The notes under the pieces were generated by a model. The model ran no database searches. It had not been told where the DNA came from and saw only the letters and a list, made by a program, of their open reading frames with translations. The translations under genes were made by a program, and so were the position numbers. Shown piece by piece: positions 13,335 to 20,486 of a DNA stretch of 25,219 bases; position 1 is the stretch's first letter, and each line of letters opens with the position of its first letter. Source of the DNA: a bacterium (GTDB lineage Bacteria > Patescibacteriota > Microgenomatia > UBA8517); NCBI GenBank assembly GCA_021824385.1, contig JAKAKU010000068.1:1-25219 (forward strand), in the 5' to 3' direction.

Positions 13335-13934
13335 ATGAAGAAGAAAACAAGTATTGTTGTAGCAGGTAGTATTCTTTTAATCTTGTCATTAGGAGCTTTT
13401 GCTTACTTCCGGAATGTAGAATTTCAGAAGAACTTTGAAGCACCTAAACGAACTGCTCAAACTGTACAATTCAGAGTTGGGAAAGAAGCAACTCTCGTTG
13501 GAGTAATCAATAATCTTCAATATTATGGTTTTATTAAGGATAATGATGCATTTGGTTATGCGCTTGAACACACCAAAGATACTACTTTGACTAATCAAAG
13601 TGCTATTAAAGTTGGTGAGAATACAATTGATACGCAGTCAGTCTATTCAATTTCCCAAAGTATGACTGCGGGGGAACTATCAGATGTACTTTTGAACAAA
13701 GGGTCTTATGAAGACTGTAATAATGGGTGTCCACCTGGCCTTTTTTATCCCGAGCTTTTGCCGGGAGGTGAATTAAAACCGTCTGAATTTGAATGGGTGC
13801 AAACTTACGAGGACTGTGTGAAAGCAAGAGGAACTCTTACTTCAGAACAATACAAAGGACCCAAGAAGTGTGTTATTGAAGGAAAGGAGTTTACTAAAGG
13901 TAAAGAGGGGTTTGAAACGTTTAGAGGAGGATAA
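13335..13934 (+). CDS. MltG/YceG-like N-terminal domain protein lacking the lytic domain
   Basis: This 199-aa protein has one N-terminal membrane helix (about 7-25). Residues 43-125 resemble the LysM-like substrate-recognition region at the start of endolytic transglycosylase MltG: VQFRVGKEATLVGVINNL, then YYGFIKDNDAFGYAL, then YSISQSMTAGELSDVLLNKG. The catalytic domain with its conserved Glu is missing. In its place is a Cys-containing tail (Cys128, Cys132, Cys161, Cys179; YEDCNNGCPPGLF) ending EGFETFRGG. It could be a degenerate MltG or a dedicated extracytoplasmic binding protein whose cysteines form disulfides with the help of the neighbouring DsbA proteins. A hairpin spans its last codons and stop. 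The MltG relation is by pattern only. Confidence 0.6.
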   Translation: MKKKTSIVVAGSILLILSLGAFAYFRNVEFQKNFEAPKRTAQTVQFRVGKEATLVGVINNLQYYGFIKDNDAFGYALEHTKDTTLTNQSAIKVGENTIDTQSVYSISQSMTAGELSDVLLNKGSYEDCNNGCPPGLFYPELLPGGELKPSEFEWVQTYEDCVKARGTLTSEQYKGPKKCVIEGKEFTKGKEGFETFRGG

Positions 13935-13944
13935 AATCCTCCTC
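13924..13944. terminator. Strong hairpin between convergent operons
   Basis: GAGGAGGAT-AAA-ATCCTCCTC is a perfect 9-bp stem with a 3-base loop. It encloses the stop codon of the plus-strand gene and lies 25 bases past the stop of the minus-strand operon. No T-run follows on either strand, so it is at best an imperfect bidirectional terminator or an mRNA 3'-end stabiliser. Confidence 0.5.
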
Positions 13945-13968
13945 CTTACTTCGGTGACATAACAAAAA

Positions 13969-14379
13969 TTATTGAACATTTACCGTAAAGCTTTTATTTT
14001 CTATACTTCCATTCGGCATTGTGACTTTTGTAGTAATTCGCCATGGTCCAAGCATTGTAAATCGTGCAGCAGCTGCATATTTACCACTTCCTTGCGCAGT
14101 TGCCTCACCTTGCTGGGTTCCCATATTCATACTTGTCATATTAATATCTACGGAAACCTTTGCATTGTCTACTGGTTTGCCTTCTGTATCTTTTACGTCA
14201 ATTATTAAGGTTGCCTGTCCTGATCTCAAAACTGCAGGATCTGTTGTAAGACTAATACTGATTGCACCAGTCTGGTTTACAGTGGCTTGGTCAATATTGC
14301 TGTTAAGTTTTAAGGCTGCAAAGACCACAACAATAACGATACCAATTGCAATACTATAAAGAATTTTTTTATTCATCAT
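13969..14379 (-). CDS. YtkA/FixH-like membrane-anchored protein
   Basis: This 136-aa protein has one N-terminal membrane helix (about 4-24) and an extracytoplasmic beta-sandwich of the YtkA-like type: LTTDPAVLRSGQATLIIDV, DTEGKPVDNAKVSVDINMTSMNMG, GSGKYAAAARFTMLGPWRI. The Met cluster (Met81, Met84, Met86) in the MxxMxM motif fits this family and could bind Cu(I). Homologues often accompany copper-handling genes; the exact role is not settled. ATG at 14379 is chosen because AAGGAGG is 6 bases upstream; a TTG and a second ATG lie either side. It follows the multicopper oxidase stop by 14 bases on the same strand, so the two are one operon. Confidence 0.8.
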   Translation of the reverse strand: MMNKKILYSIAIGIVIVVVFAALKLNSNIDQATVNQTGAISISLTTDPAVLRSGQATLIIDVKDTEGKPVDNAKVSVDINMTSMNMGTQQGEATAQGSGKYAAAARFTMLGPWRITTKVTMPNGSIENKSFTVNVQ

Positions 14380-14393
14380 CAAACACCTCCTTT

Positions 14394-15437
14394 TTATGTA
14401 ACATTAATCATCATCATGAGCCCCCCAGGTTCTTGGTGGTCGTTTGTTGTGTGATGTGGAATGTGACAGTGAAGCATCCATTTGCCAGGTCTATCAGGGG
14501 TAAACTCTATGTCATACCGCTCACCAGAAGCAACGGACACAACGTCTTTTGTCCATTGTGCAGTAACTGGAACATCATTACCGTCTGTCGCCACAATTTT
14601 GAATGGAAAACCGTGAAGATGCATCGGATGAATCATTTGTCCTGAACCAATAAACCTAAGGCGTATCTTTTGACCCACTTTTGCGTTAATAGTTTCTGTA
14701 TCTGGATAAGCTTTACCGTTAATGGTGAAAAAGTTGCCATCCATTCCTGTTGCTGGCATTGCAGCATAAGTTTGTCCATCAATGACTCTCCACTCGTTAA
14801 GCATTAAAACTTTATCTATAGCGGGCCTTGAAGCTAGTCCACTTTTTGGCTCAATAATAAAAGCTCCTGAGAGTCCGACTGATATTTGTTTGTCAGAGTC
14901 AAAATGCGAATGGTACCAGTATGTTCCAGCGGGTTTAGCAATAAATTCATAGGTGAATATTTCACCTGGTTGAATGGGCTTTTGTGTTTCATCTGGTATG
15001 CCATCCATATTATTGGGAACTTGAATGCCATGCCAATGAATAGTTGTGGGCTCAGGTAAATTATTTTTAATTAAGATTTTAACCTTGTCTCCTTCTGTAA
15101 CACGAATGAGTGGACCTGGAACCATACCGTCATATGCCCAAGCCGTAACGGTAACATCTTTTAAAATATTCCACTTAACAGGCTGTGCGGTAAGTTTGAA
15201 TATTTTTTCGCCATTTTCTATTTTGAATGGCAGTTCCTGAAGACCTTGTGTTTCTGTTGCCATGACGACATTGTCTTGTGGAATTGCCTCCATTGCTTTC
15301 TCCCCTGCAAGATTGGCCTCTGAAGTTGTCAGTTGAGCAGGAGCAATCTTTGTGTTCTGTGTTTTATTTTTCAAAACAAGTACAACAATTATTACTAGAA
15401 TAATTGCAATAATAATGGTTTTCTTGTTTTTCTCCAT
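14394..15437 (-). CDS. Two-domain multicopper oxidase, membrane anchored
   Basis: This 347-aa protein has an N-terminal membrane helix (about 7-23), a linker, then two cupredoxin domains. Copper ligands: HWHG (134-137) and HSHF (176-179) in domain 1; HPMHLHG (270-276) and HCHIPHH (323-329) in domain 2, with GGLM as the likely axial Met. Only domain 2 has the type-1 Cys, so this is a two-domain laccase-like enzyme with T1 copper in the second domain; such enzymes form trimers with trinuclear sites at subunit interfaces. The expected reaction is oxidation of Cu(I) or phenolic/metal substrates with reduction of oxygen to water, on the outer face of the membrane. Copper tolerance is the likeliest role from context. 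It has a BlaI-type operator 11 bases upstream. Confidence 0.93.
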   Translation of the reverse strand: MEKNKKTIIIAIILVIIVVLVLKNKTQNTKIAPAQLTTSEANLAGEKAMEAIPQDNVVMATETQGLQELPFKIENGEKIFKLTAQPVKWNILKDVTVTAWAYDGMVPGPLIRVTEGDKVKILIKNNLPEPTTIHWHGIQVPNNMDGIPDETQKPIQPGEIFTYEFIAKPAGTYWYHSHFDSDKQISVGLSGAFIIEPKSGLASRPAIDKVLMLNEWRVIDGQTYAAMPATGMDGNFFTINGKAYPDTETINAKVGQKIRLRFIGSGQMIHPMHLHGFPFKIVATDGNDVPVTAQWTKDVVSVASGERYDIEFTPDRPGKWMLHCHIPHHTTNDHQEPGGLMMMINVT

Positions 15438-15448
15438 AGACTTTAGAT

Positions 15449-15465
15449 TACTACATATTGTAGTT
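15449..15465 (-). promoter_or_regulatory. BlaI-type operator of the multicopper oxidase gene
   Basis: TACTACA-TAT-TGTAGTT (plus-strand reading) matches the operator consensus at 13 of 14 positions, 11 bases before the ATG at 15437. On the minus strand it contains TACAAT, a possible -10; no good -35 is placed. Confidence 0.7.
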
Positions 15466-15470
15466 GTTTA

Positions 15471-15977
15471 TCAACGAATCGCACACTCTTTTTGATTCTT
15501 ATCTTGTTTTATGAGCATATAAAGCGACAGGATAAGTAAGAGTAATCCACTATATGAAATTTCCATTCCATGAAATGGGAGTGAAACTAAACTTGCTGAA
15601 ATTCCAAGCAAACTCAGGATAGGGAGTCCACATGCAGCACAGCCTGCTCCAACGATTCCCAAAAGTGAACTCCCTCCCACAATAATATGTGTGTTTCTCA
15701 ATCCTCCAGCTGACTGAATCCTTTCTACTACAAGTGAGATATTTAAACCGCTCAATAGTCCTGTAAGGACTAATACAAAAAGTCCGGTGTGTGTCATTGC
15801 AGTCCACATGCCTCCTAGTAACGCTAATAATAATTTAAATTTATAGTCAATTGGGTAGTTTCCTAACACTGTGTTTATGACAAGTGACCAATTCATTAGA
15901 TATGTAGAAAACAGAACATACAAAATGGCTATTACAAGTGTTCGCAATAAAACTGTTCGAGTAAAAAGGGGAGACAT
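15471..15977 (-). CDS. Integral membrane protein with GCAACG motif, probable DsbA partner (copy 2)
   Basis: This 168-aa protein has about four to five membrane segments (near 10-30, 46-76, 98-122, 122-136, 140-157). It shares with the protein at 8159-8716 the motif GAGCAACGLPILSLLG (Cys113, Cys116) followed by LPFHGMEISYSGLLLLIL, and likewise has a single tail Cys (165). Overall similarity outside this stretch is low, so the pair is an old duplication or separate recruitment. It starts 3 bases after the stop of a DsbA gene. The conserved gene pairing argues for a shared function such as re-oxidising DsbA or moving its metal/thiol substrate. No named family is recognised. Confidence 0.6.
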   Translation of the reverse strand: MSPLFTRTVLLRTLVIAILYVLFSTYLMNWSLVINTVLGNYPIDYKFKLLLALLGGMWTAMTHTGLFVLVLTGLLSGLNISLVVERIQSAGGLRNTHIIVGGSSLLGIVGAGCAACGLPILSLLGISASLVSLPFHGMEISYSGLLLLILSLYMLIKQDKNQKECAIR

Positions 15978-15980
15978 ACA

Positions 15981-16769
15981 TTACTTGGCAAGCTCCTGGT
16001 CAATTACAGTCTTAAGAGCAGCATATGGTTGTGCTCCTACAAGTTGAATGCCGTTTATATAGAATGTAGGGGTTCCGCTTACTCCGGCTTTTTGTCCCTC
16101 TTGGTAATCTTGATCAACATTCTTTTGATATTTGCTACTTGAAAGACAAGACTTAAACTGTGTGCTATTGAGTCCAAGTCTCCCGGCAATCTCAGTCATT
16201 TTATCAACTGTGTACAGGGTGGTATCTGACTCACTTGGTTGGTTTTTGTATAAATACTCATGAAAATCCCAGAACTTACTCTGCTCGTTTGCACATTCTG
16301 AAGCGTTTCCTGCAAGGACTGAGGCTGGTCCTAAAAACTGGAAGTGTCTGTATGCAAATCGTGCTTTTCCTGTGTCCACGTATTCTTTTATAAGCTGCGA
16401 TTCCACTTCGTCAAATGTTTTTTTACAAAATGGACAACGGAAGTCCTCAAATGCAACTATCGTTACTTTTGCATTAGCTTTTCCTTTAAATGGCAAGTGT
16501 CCGGCCGAAACATCGACTTTTTGTCCAGGAACGGGCTGTGTAGGTTGAGCTGCTTGAGGATTAGCTTGAGCAACAGCCACTGGTGTTGTTCCTTGTGTCC
16601 CCTTTTGTACGTATTGTACTTTCTCCCAGAGTATCCCCAGGAAAAAAACTCCTACAAGAAGAGCGAGCATGATAACCGGAAGAAGAACAGACTGATTGGG
16701 AAGAGGTATCCTAATACCTTTCTTGACGACTTGTTTAGATTGTAACGCAGAAATTTTTTGTTTCACCAT
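15981..16769 (-). CDS. DsbA-family thiol-disulfide oxidoreductase (copy 3)
   Basis: This 262-aa protein has a basic N-terminus, a membrane anchor at about 28-50, a Pro/Gln/Ala-rich linker, then the DsbA domain from about 97. The active site is CPFC (Cys112, Cys115) after VAFEDFR, and the cis-Pro loop is SGTPTFYINGIQLVGAQPY. Its role is extracytoplasmic disulfide formation. It is the counterpart of the protein at 7395-8156 in the mirror-image module: same active site, same small membrane partner downstream, same promoter and operator arrangement. The operator is a perfect 14/14 match ending 3 bases before the ATG. Confidence 0.92.
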   Translation of the reverse strand: MVKQKISALQSKQVVKKGIRIPLPNQSVLLPVIMLALLVGVFFLGILWEKVQYVQKGTQGTTPVAVAQANPQAAQPTQPVPGQKVDVSAGHLPFKGKANAKVTIVAFEDFRCPFCKKTFDEVESQLIKEYVDTGKARFAYRHFQFLGPASVLAGNASECANEQSKFWDFHEYLYKNQPSESDTTLYTVDKMTEIAGRLGLNSTQFKSCLSSSKYQKNVDQDYQEGQKAGVSGTPTFYINGIQLVGAQPYAALKTVIDQELAK

Positions 16770-16772
16770 GCC

Positions 16773-16809
16773 TACTACACACTGTAGTAATTTGACTTGG
16801 CATTGTCAA
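16773..16809 (-). promoter_or_regulatory. Promoter and perfect BlaI-type operator of the third DsbA gene
   Basis: On the minus strand TTGACA (16804-16809), 17 bp, TACAGT (16781-16786). The operator TACTACA-CAC-TGTAGTA (16773-16789) is a full 14/14 inverted repeat covering the -10. Hexamers and spacing are identical to the promoter at 7359-7387. Confidence 0.8.
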
Positions 16810-16815
16810 GAGCAA

Positions 16816-17796
16816 TTAACGAGCTGTGGAATAATTGTGAGAAGAATTTTGCATTTGGGAAAAGAGCTTGTTTAATTCACTTTCTTTTGTACAAGAGTTT
16901 ATACAATCTCCTTGCGTGCATACCATCATCACATCATGGTTCTGATGGTGTATTTCTGTGGCATGAACAGGAACAACAACAAAAATCACTAAAACTAACC
17001 CTGAAAACAAACTCAAAATTAACTGGTTATTACGAGTTTTGTTTATTTGGTATGGCTTATTTAAAAGTGAACAAATTCTTGCCTCAAGCGTATCGTTATC
17101 AGCTATGTTAGTTAAAGCTGCATTAGGTTCAGAAGAACTGCTAAGAAACTTTTCTAAAGCAGTCAGTAGACCTTTTCTGTCTCCAGTTATTTGTATTGCA
17201 AACTTATCTGCCGCTATTTCTCTTTCAATTCGATAGTTTTTAATGAGATTCACAATATAAGGAGAAAAAGGAAAAAGCGAGCGAACGATGCTTGCGACGA
17301 CCATCGTAACCGTATCATGGTTTTCAATATGGTATTGTTCATGTCGAAGCACTGCGATAATTTCTTTTTTCGTAAAAAGTGAAACTAATCCGGTGGATAT
17401 ATAAACTTTTTGATTAAAAACGCCGAGACAAAACGCGAAGGGTTTTTTGGATTTGATCAGTTGGATTTTTGTTGACAACTCCAGTCTATTGATAAGCTTT
17501 GTTATCTCGGGATCATTAACTATCTGCTTTTGTAATCTATATTTTAGATATTGTGTTCTCATGAGAATTGCTAAAAATTTAATGATTGCAATAACAAGTA
17601 CGAGCGAGACCAGGATTAAAGGGAGGGCACTGAGATAATAGGGTATCTGAATAATGCGTGTCTGCATAAATGATTGACAATAGTACGCAACATGTCCTAA
17701 AAGTGGCTTAAGTTTTTCCATTAAAAAAAGAAGTGTAAACACTAAAGTGAAGAATAATCCTAAGAAAAGAGCCAGCGACTTATTTATTTTTAACAT
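16816..17796 (-). CDS. M56-family (BlaR1-like) membrane metallopeptidase (copy 2)
   Basis: This 326-aa protein has membrane segments at about 5-27, 55-78 and 258-279. The protease core has RHEQYHIENH (HExxH, 152-156) and EREIAAD as the third-ligand region; CLGVFNQKVYISTGL matches the strand found in copy 1. The extracytoplasmic tail starts EIHHQNHDVMMVCTQGDC and has Cys293, Cys298 and Cys302 with extra His and Met, like copy 1 (a Cys triad spaced x4-5, x3). No penicillin-binding domain. It should transmit an envelope signal by cleaving the BlaI of copy 2, whose gene overlaps its start by 17 bases. Its richer His/Met content suggests a metal-binding sensor. Confidence 0.85.
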   Translation of the reverse strand: MLKINKSLALFLGLFFTLVFTLLFLMEKLKPLLGHVAYYCQSFMQTRIIQIPYYLSALPLILVSLVLVIAIIKFLAILMRTQYLKYRLQKQIVNDPEITKLINRLELSTKIQLIKSKKPFAFCLGVFNQKVYISTGLVSLFTKKEIIAVLRHEQYHIENHDTVTMVVASIVRSLFPFSPYIVNLIKNYRIEREIAADKFAIQITGDRKGLLTALEKFLSSSSEPNAALTNIADNDTLEARICSLLNKPYQINKTRNNQLILSLFSGLVLVIFVVVPVHATEIHHQNHDVMMVCTQGDCINSCTKESELNKLFSQMQNSSHNYSTAR

Positions 17797-18160
17797 GCAT
17801 TTTTAGAAGTTGTAGAAAATATTCTCGCTTCCTATCTGGCAAATCCTCAATACTTTCTGCAAATGAAGCAATTGCAATGTCACCAAACGAATGAATAAAT
17901 TTTTCTAGAAATGATTTCGCGAATTTTTTGCTGTATTCTTCTTTTGACAGCTTCGGTAGATATTGAATGATTACTCTGTCGTCAGTTTTGAAAAGGAGCC
18001 CTTTTTCACAAAGTCTCTGCAAAATAGTTGCAACCGTTGTATACGCAAGTTTTTTATCTGTTTGAAGTTTTGTGACAACTTCACGAGCCGAACATTGTTT
18101 TTCGCTCCAAACAATATCCATTACTTTTTGCTCGAGATCTCCAAGTGGGGATACCTTCAT
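17780..18160 (-). CDS. BlaI/MecI-family transcriptional repressor (copy 2)
   Basis: This 126-aa winged-helix repressor has GDLEQKVMDIVWSEKQCSAREV and LAYTTVATILQRLCEKGLL, the latter closely matching copy 1 (LAYTTVSTILTRLYEKGML), so both paralogues probably read the same or similar operators. The C-terminal region shares IASFAESIEDLP with copy 1 (SSFAESIEELP), a stretch that may include the cleavage or dimer region. No operator sits directly upstream (33-bp gap to the CAP gene), so it is likely transcribed from the operator-bearing promoter at 19138-19154. TACAAT 7 bases before the ATG may give an internal transcript. Confidence 0.9.
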   Translation of the reverse strand: MKVSPLGDLEQKVMDIVWSEKQCSAREVVTKLQTDKKLAYTTVATILQRLCEKGLLFKTDDRVIIQYLPKLSKEEYSKKFAKSFLEKFIHSFGDIAIASFAESIEDLPDRKREYFLQLLKMHVKNK

Positions 18161-18192
18161 AGCGTAAATTGTATCAGCTTTAAAAAATTAAT

Positions 18193-19119
18193 CTATATTA
18201 CCGATCCAGCGCGCATGATAAAGAGAATAATAAAAGATAAAGAAATAACGCCAATGTGGGTTGCATGTCGTGTATGTAGTTGTGATAGAGAACCCTTGCA
18301 CCATGACACATATAGGTCTATAAGACCAAGTGCCGAAAGGAGCACTATTAGCCCAATTGTGAAAAGTCTCATTACGGCGTAAGTGTTAATCGTAATAAAT
18401 TTGCTTAGAAATGTCGGAGGTTGGACTACTTCGACAGTTGCACTATTGACCCTTGGATTAGCGACGGGCACATCTTTACTCGGTACTTCAGTTGAAAGGT
18501 TAGTATTAGTAGAAGAAGCTGCCATGTTCCCAATTTGAGGTTTGATTGCAATGGCATTTGCTTGAGTGCCAAAAAGTTGGACAATAAGAGTCGTTTTCTC
18601 TCCGTTTAATACACCATCTTCAACTGCAACACCAATTTCTTGATATTTATTGTTTAAAATATTTTCTCTGTGACCCATGGTTGAAGCCATCCACGCGTCC
18701 ATTGCATTTTGTGAAGTATTAAAACTACGAGCGAGGTTTTCTCCCGCATATCTATATTTGTATCCAGCTTGTTGTATCCAAACCCATGGACTCTTTCCTG
18801 AGGGTGATAGGTGCGCCCAATAATTTTCCTCAAACATATTTTTAGCTTTTGCTTCAGCTGCATGGTCAAGTTCAGTATTTTCTTTTAACCCTAAAAATCC
18901 ATTTTTTTGTCTTTCAGCATTTGTTAGAGAAATAATATCCTGTTTCGTGATTGCAGATGTAGTTCCGAGTACACCTGGCACAAGTCTTCTTAGTGAACTA
19001 AAAAAAAGTTGCAAAGCAACAAAACTTAACAGATATATTATAATCGCTTTTTGCGAAAGCAGATGTGCCTTTTTATATTTACGTTTGTGTTTGTGTGGCA
19101 GAAAAAAATGGAGTATCAC
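18193..19119 (-). CDS. CAP/SCP-domain membrane protein
   Basis: This 308-aa protein has a basic cytoplasmic start, a membrane helix (about 24-44), an extracytoplasmic CAP domain (60-185) and two C-terminal membrane helices (about 240-262 and 285-305). CAP features: LTNAERQKNGF start, WAHLSPSGKSPWVWI (His103), YAGENLA (Glu127), GHRENIL (His150). These are the residues of the family's proposed catalytic/metal site. Bacterial CAP proteins are extracytoplasmic with poorly known functions. The start is GTG at 19119; the frame is closed by TAA two codons upstream. It heads the BlaI-2/M56-2 transcription unit and has a perfect operator upstream, so it belongs to the same regulon. The C-terminal double anchor is unusual for CAP proteins. 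Confidence 0.85.
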   Translation of the reverse strand: MILHFFLPHKHKRKYKKAHLLSQKAIIIYLLSFVALQLFFSSLRRLVPGVLGTTSAITKQDIISLTNAERQKNGFLGLKENTELDHAAEAKAKNMFEENYWAHLSPSGKSPWVWIQQAGYKYRYAGENLARSFNTSQNAMDAWMASTMGHRENILNNKYQEIGVAVEDGVLNGEKTTLIVQLFGTQANAIAIKPQIGNMAASSTNTNLSTEVPSKDVPVANPRVNSATVEVVQPPTFLSKFITINTYAVMRLFTIGLIVLLSALGLIDLYVSWCKGSLSQLHTRHATHIGVISLSFIILFIMRAGSVI

Positions 19120-19137
19120 GAATTAGTATACCAAGAA

Positions 19138-19154
19138 TACTACAACGTGTAGTA
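19138..19154 (-). promoter_or_regulatory. Perfect BlaI-type operator upstream of CAP-BlaI-M56 unit
   Basis: TACTACA-ACG-TGTAGTA is a 14/14 match. Two promoters are possible on the minus strand: TTGATT, 17 bp, TAGTAT inside the operator, or an extended -10 TGGTATACT just downstream, 5 bases before the GTG, which would make the transcript leaderless. Confidence 0.75.
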
Positions 19155-19186
19155 GATGAAATCAAAGTCAAAAAACTACAGAACTC

Positions 19187-19705
19187 CTAAAAGTAGTGAC
19201 TAATTTTGCGCTCAAATATTTGAGGATCAGATATCCCAGAAAGAATTATCTGGTCTGCATAACCACCTGGTGCACTGGTTTCAATCACTATATCACCGTA
19301 GTGTAAAAGTTTACCAAGTAAAGATTGGTTTGTGGTAACCGTTCTCACGTTATCAATATCACAGATTTTCTCTTTAACGGTAAAGACGCCATCGCGTTTA
19401 ATTAGAAGTTTATTGTCGATGGTATATGTATGTCCGATCCATCGGAGGACTATTACGAGTATGGCCCCAATTTGGAAAACACTTTTTGTGATGTGGAGTA
19501 ATGATAATAGTAATAGTGTATTTGTATGCAGATCAAAAGGGAGAGCTAGATTCATAAAATATATCCTCATGAGGGAAAAGTTAATGATTGCGTAAAGCAG
19601 ATCTGTACCAACGAGTAGAAACAAAATTCGTAAAACCAAGACAGAGATACTCCCTCTGGTAGGTTCTTTGTAAGTAAGTTGTAACTTGGTATATCGTTCC
19701 TTCAT
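19187..19705 (-). CDS. Membrane protein with bacterial PH-like domain (bPH_2)
   Basis: This 172-aa protein has two membrane helices (about 20-45 and 60-88) followed by a beta-rich domain: YTIDNKLLIKRDGVFTVKEK, ICDIDNVRTVTTNQSLLGKLL, GDIVIETSAPGG. This is the bPH_2 pattern seen in YdbS/YdbT-like proteins. Function unknown; such domains sit on the membrane surface. Its start overlaps the stop of the methyltransferase-like gene as ATGA, so they are coupled. It lies 67 bases upstream of the CAP start with the BlaI operator between them, so this pair may be a separate, constitutive unit. Confidence 0.75.
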   Translation of the reverse strand: MKERYTKLQLTYKEPTRGSISVLVLRILFLLVGTDLLYAIINFSLMRIYFMNLALPFDLHTNTLLLLSLLHITKSVFQIGAILVIVLRWIGHTYTIDNKLLIKRDGVFTVKEKICDIDNVRTVTTNQSLLGKLLHYGDIVIETSAPGGYADQIILSGISDPQIFERKISHYF

Positions 19706-20358
19706 GCAAGTTTTTTTATGTGACTTTTATTCTGCCTAAGTAGACTTTGAAGAGAAGGCATAAACGGACGGGTCTCTTTAGTATAAGTTTCATATAAAGG
19801 CCCAAATTTTTTGAACATTTCCTTCTCCTCTGCGCTTGCTAGTTTAATGTACCGAAAAATAAGAATAGGAGCCATTATTAAAGTAATGAGGGTAGGCCAC
19901 TGAATGAGAAACCCCAGGATGATCAAAATAAATGCCAAGTACTGTGGATGACGAATGTATTTATAGACACTTGAGGTTGCAAGTCTATGTTGCCTTTGTG
20001 ATTTGTAAAGTATTTCCCAGGCTTTACCTAGAAGCATTAACCCTCCAATAATCAAAATGTAACTTGTAATATGGAAGATGCTAAAATGTCGGTCTCCCTT
20101 AATGCCTAAGAGAGTATTAAGTAGATGTCCATTGTTGTGTGTAAAATCTAGGGGCAATTTGCTTCCAAAGAGAGACGTTACAAGGTAGATAGTCAAGGGA
20201 AAACCATACATTTCGGCAAATAGGGCAACAAGAAATGCTCCAAAGATGTTATAAGTTCTCCAATCCGCTTTAGTTCTTGGTTTAAATGCACTTTTGATAA
20301 AGTACAGGAATAAAACAATATTAAATATTACAAGAAACCAGTTACCGTAGTCGTACAT
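19702..20358 (-). CDS. Isoprenylcysteine carboxyl methyltransferase-like membrane protein
   Basis: This 218-aa protein has about five membrane segments. The C-terminal half carries the ICMT/PEMT family signature: VYKYIRHPQYLAFILIILGF (RHPQY at 136-140), then IKLASAEEKEMFKKFGPLYETY. Family members are SAM-dependent methyltransferases in the membrane or related proteins of unknown substrate; bacterial copies are often next to metal-resistance genes. Bacteria do not prenylate CaaX proteins in the usual way, so the real substrate is open. Translationally coupled to the PH-domain gene (ATGA). An extended -10 (TGTTAGAAT, 20368-20376) lies 9 bases before the ATG. Confidence 0.75.
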   Translation of the reverse strand: MYDYGNWFLVIFNIVLFLYFIKSAFKPRTKADWRTYNIFGAFLVALFAEMYGFPLTIYLVTSLFGSKLPLDFTHNNGHLLNTLLGIKGDRHFSIFHITSYILIIGGLMLLGKAWEILYKSQRQHRLATSSVYKYIRHPQYLAFILIILGFLIQWPTLITLIMAPILIFRYIKLASAEEKEMFKKFGPLYETYTKETRPFMPSLQSLLRQNKSHIKKLA

Positions 20359-20367
20359 ATTAAGAGC

Positions 20368-20376
20368 ATTCTAACA
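20368..20376 (-). promoter_or_regulatory. Extended -10 promoter of the methyltransferase-like gene
   Basis: TGTTAGAAT on the minus strand (TGn plus TAGAAT, 5/6 of TATAAT) lies 9 bases before the ATG at 20358. No clear -35. Confidence 0.5.
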
Positions 20377-20437
20377 ATTACTTAATTAAGGGACTGTGAG
20401 TTTAAACTTAATTTATAATGAAGATACTGAATATTGT

Positions 20438-20447
20438 CTTCATACTT
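20438..20447 (+). promoter_or_regulatory. Half-site CTTCATACTT upstream of the response regulator
   Basis: CTTCATACTT is shared exactly with the box at 23854 and with one mismatch at 22171, where it is followed by a second CTTAA half at an 11-bp period. The second half is not obvious here. Confidence 0.35.
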
Positions 20448-20453
20448 GTGTTT

Positions 20454-20472
20454 TTCATTAAATATTAATGAA
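20454..20472. promoter_or_regulatory. 8-3-8 palindrome upstream of the response regulator -10
   Basis: TTCATTAA-ATA-TTAATGAA is a perfect inverted repeat at the place of the -35 element. It could be an autoregulatory site of the response regulator or a site for another factor. Confidence 0.5.
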
Positions 20473-20486
20473 TGTGCAGTATAATA
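20472..20486 (+). promoter_or_regulatory. -10 region of the two-component operon, shared 15-mer
   Basis: ATGTGCAGTATAATA includes a perfect TATAAT (20480-20485) 6 bases before the ATG at 20492. It is 14/15 identical to the element before the P1B ATPase, with the same spacing to the start codon. Confidence 0.6.
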
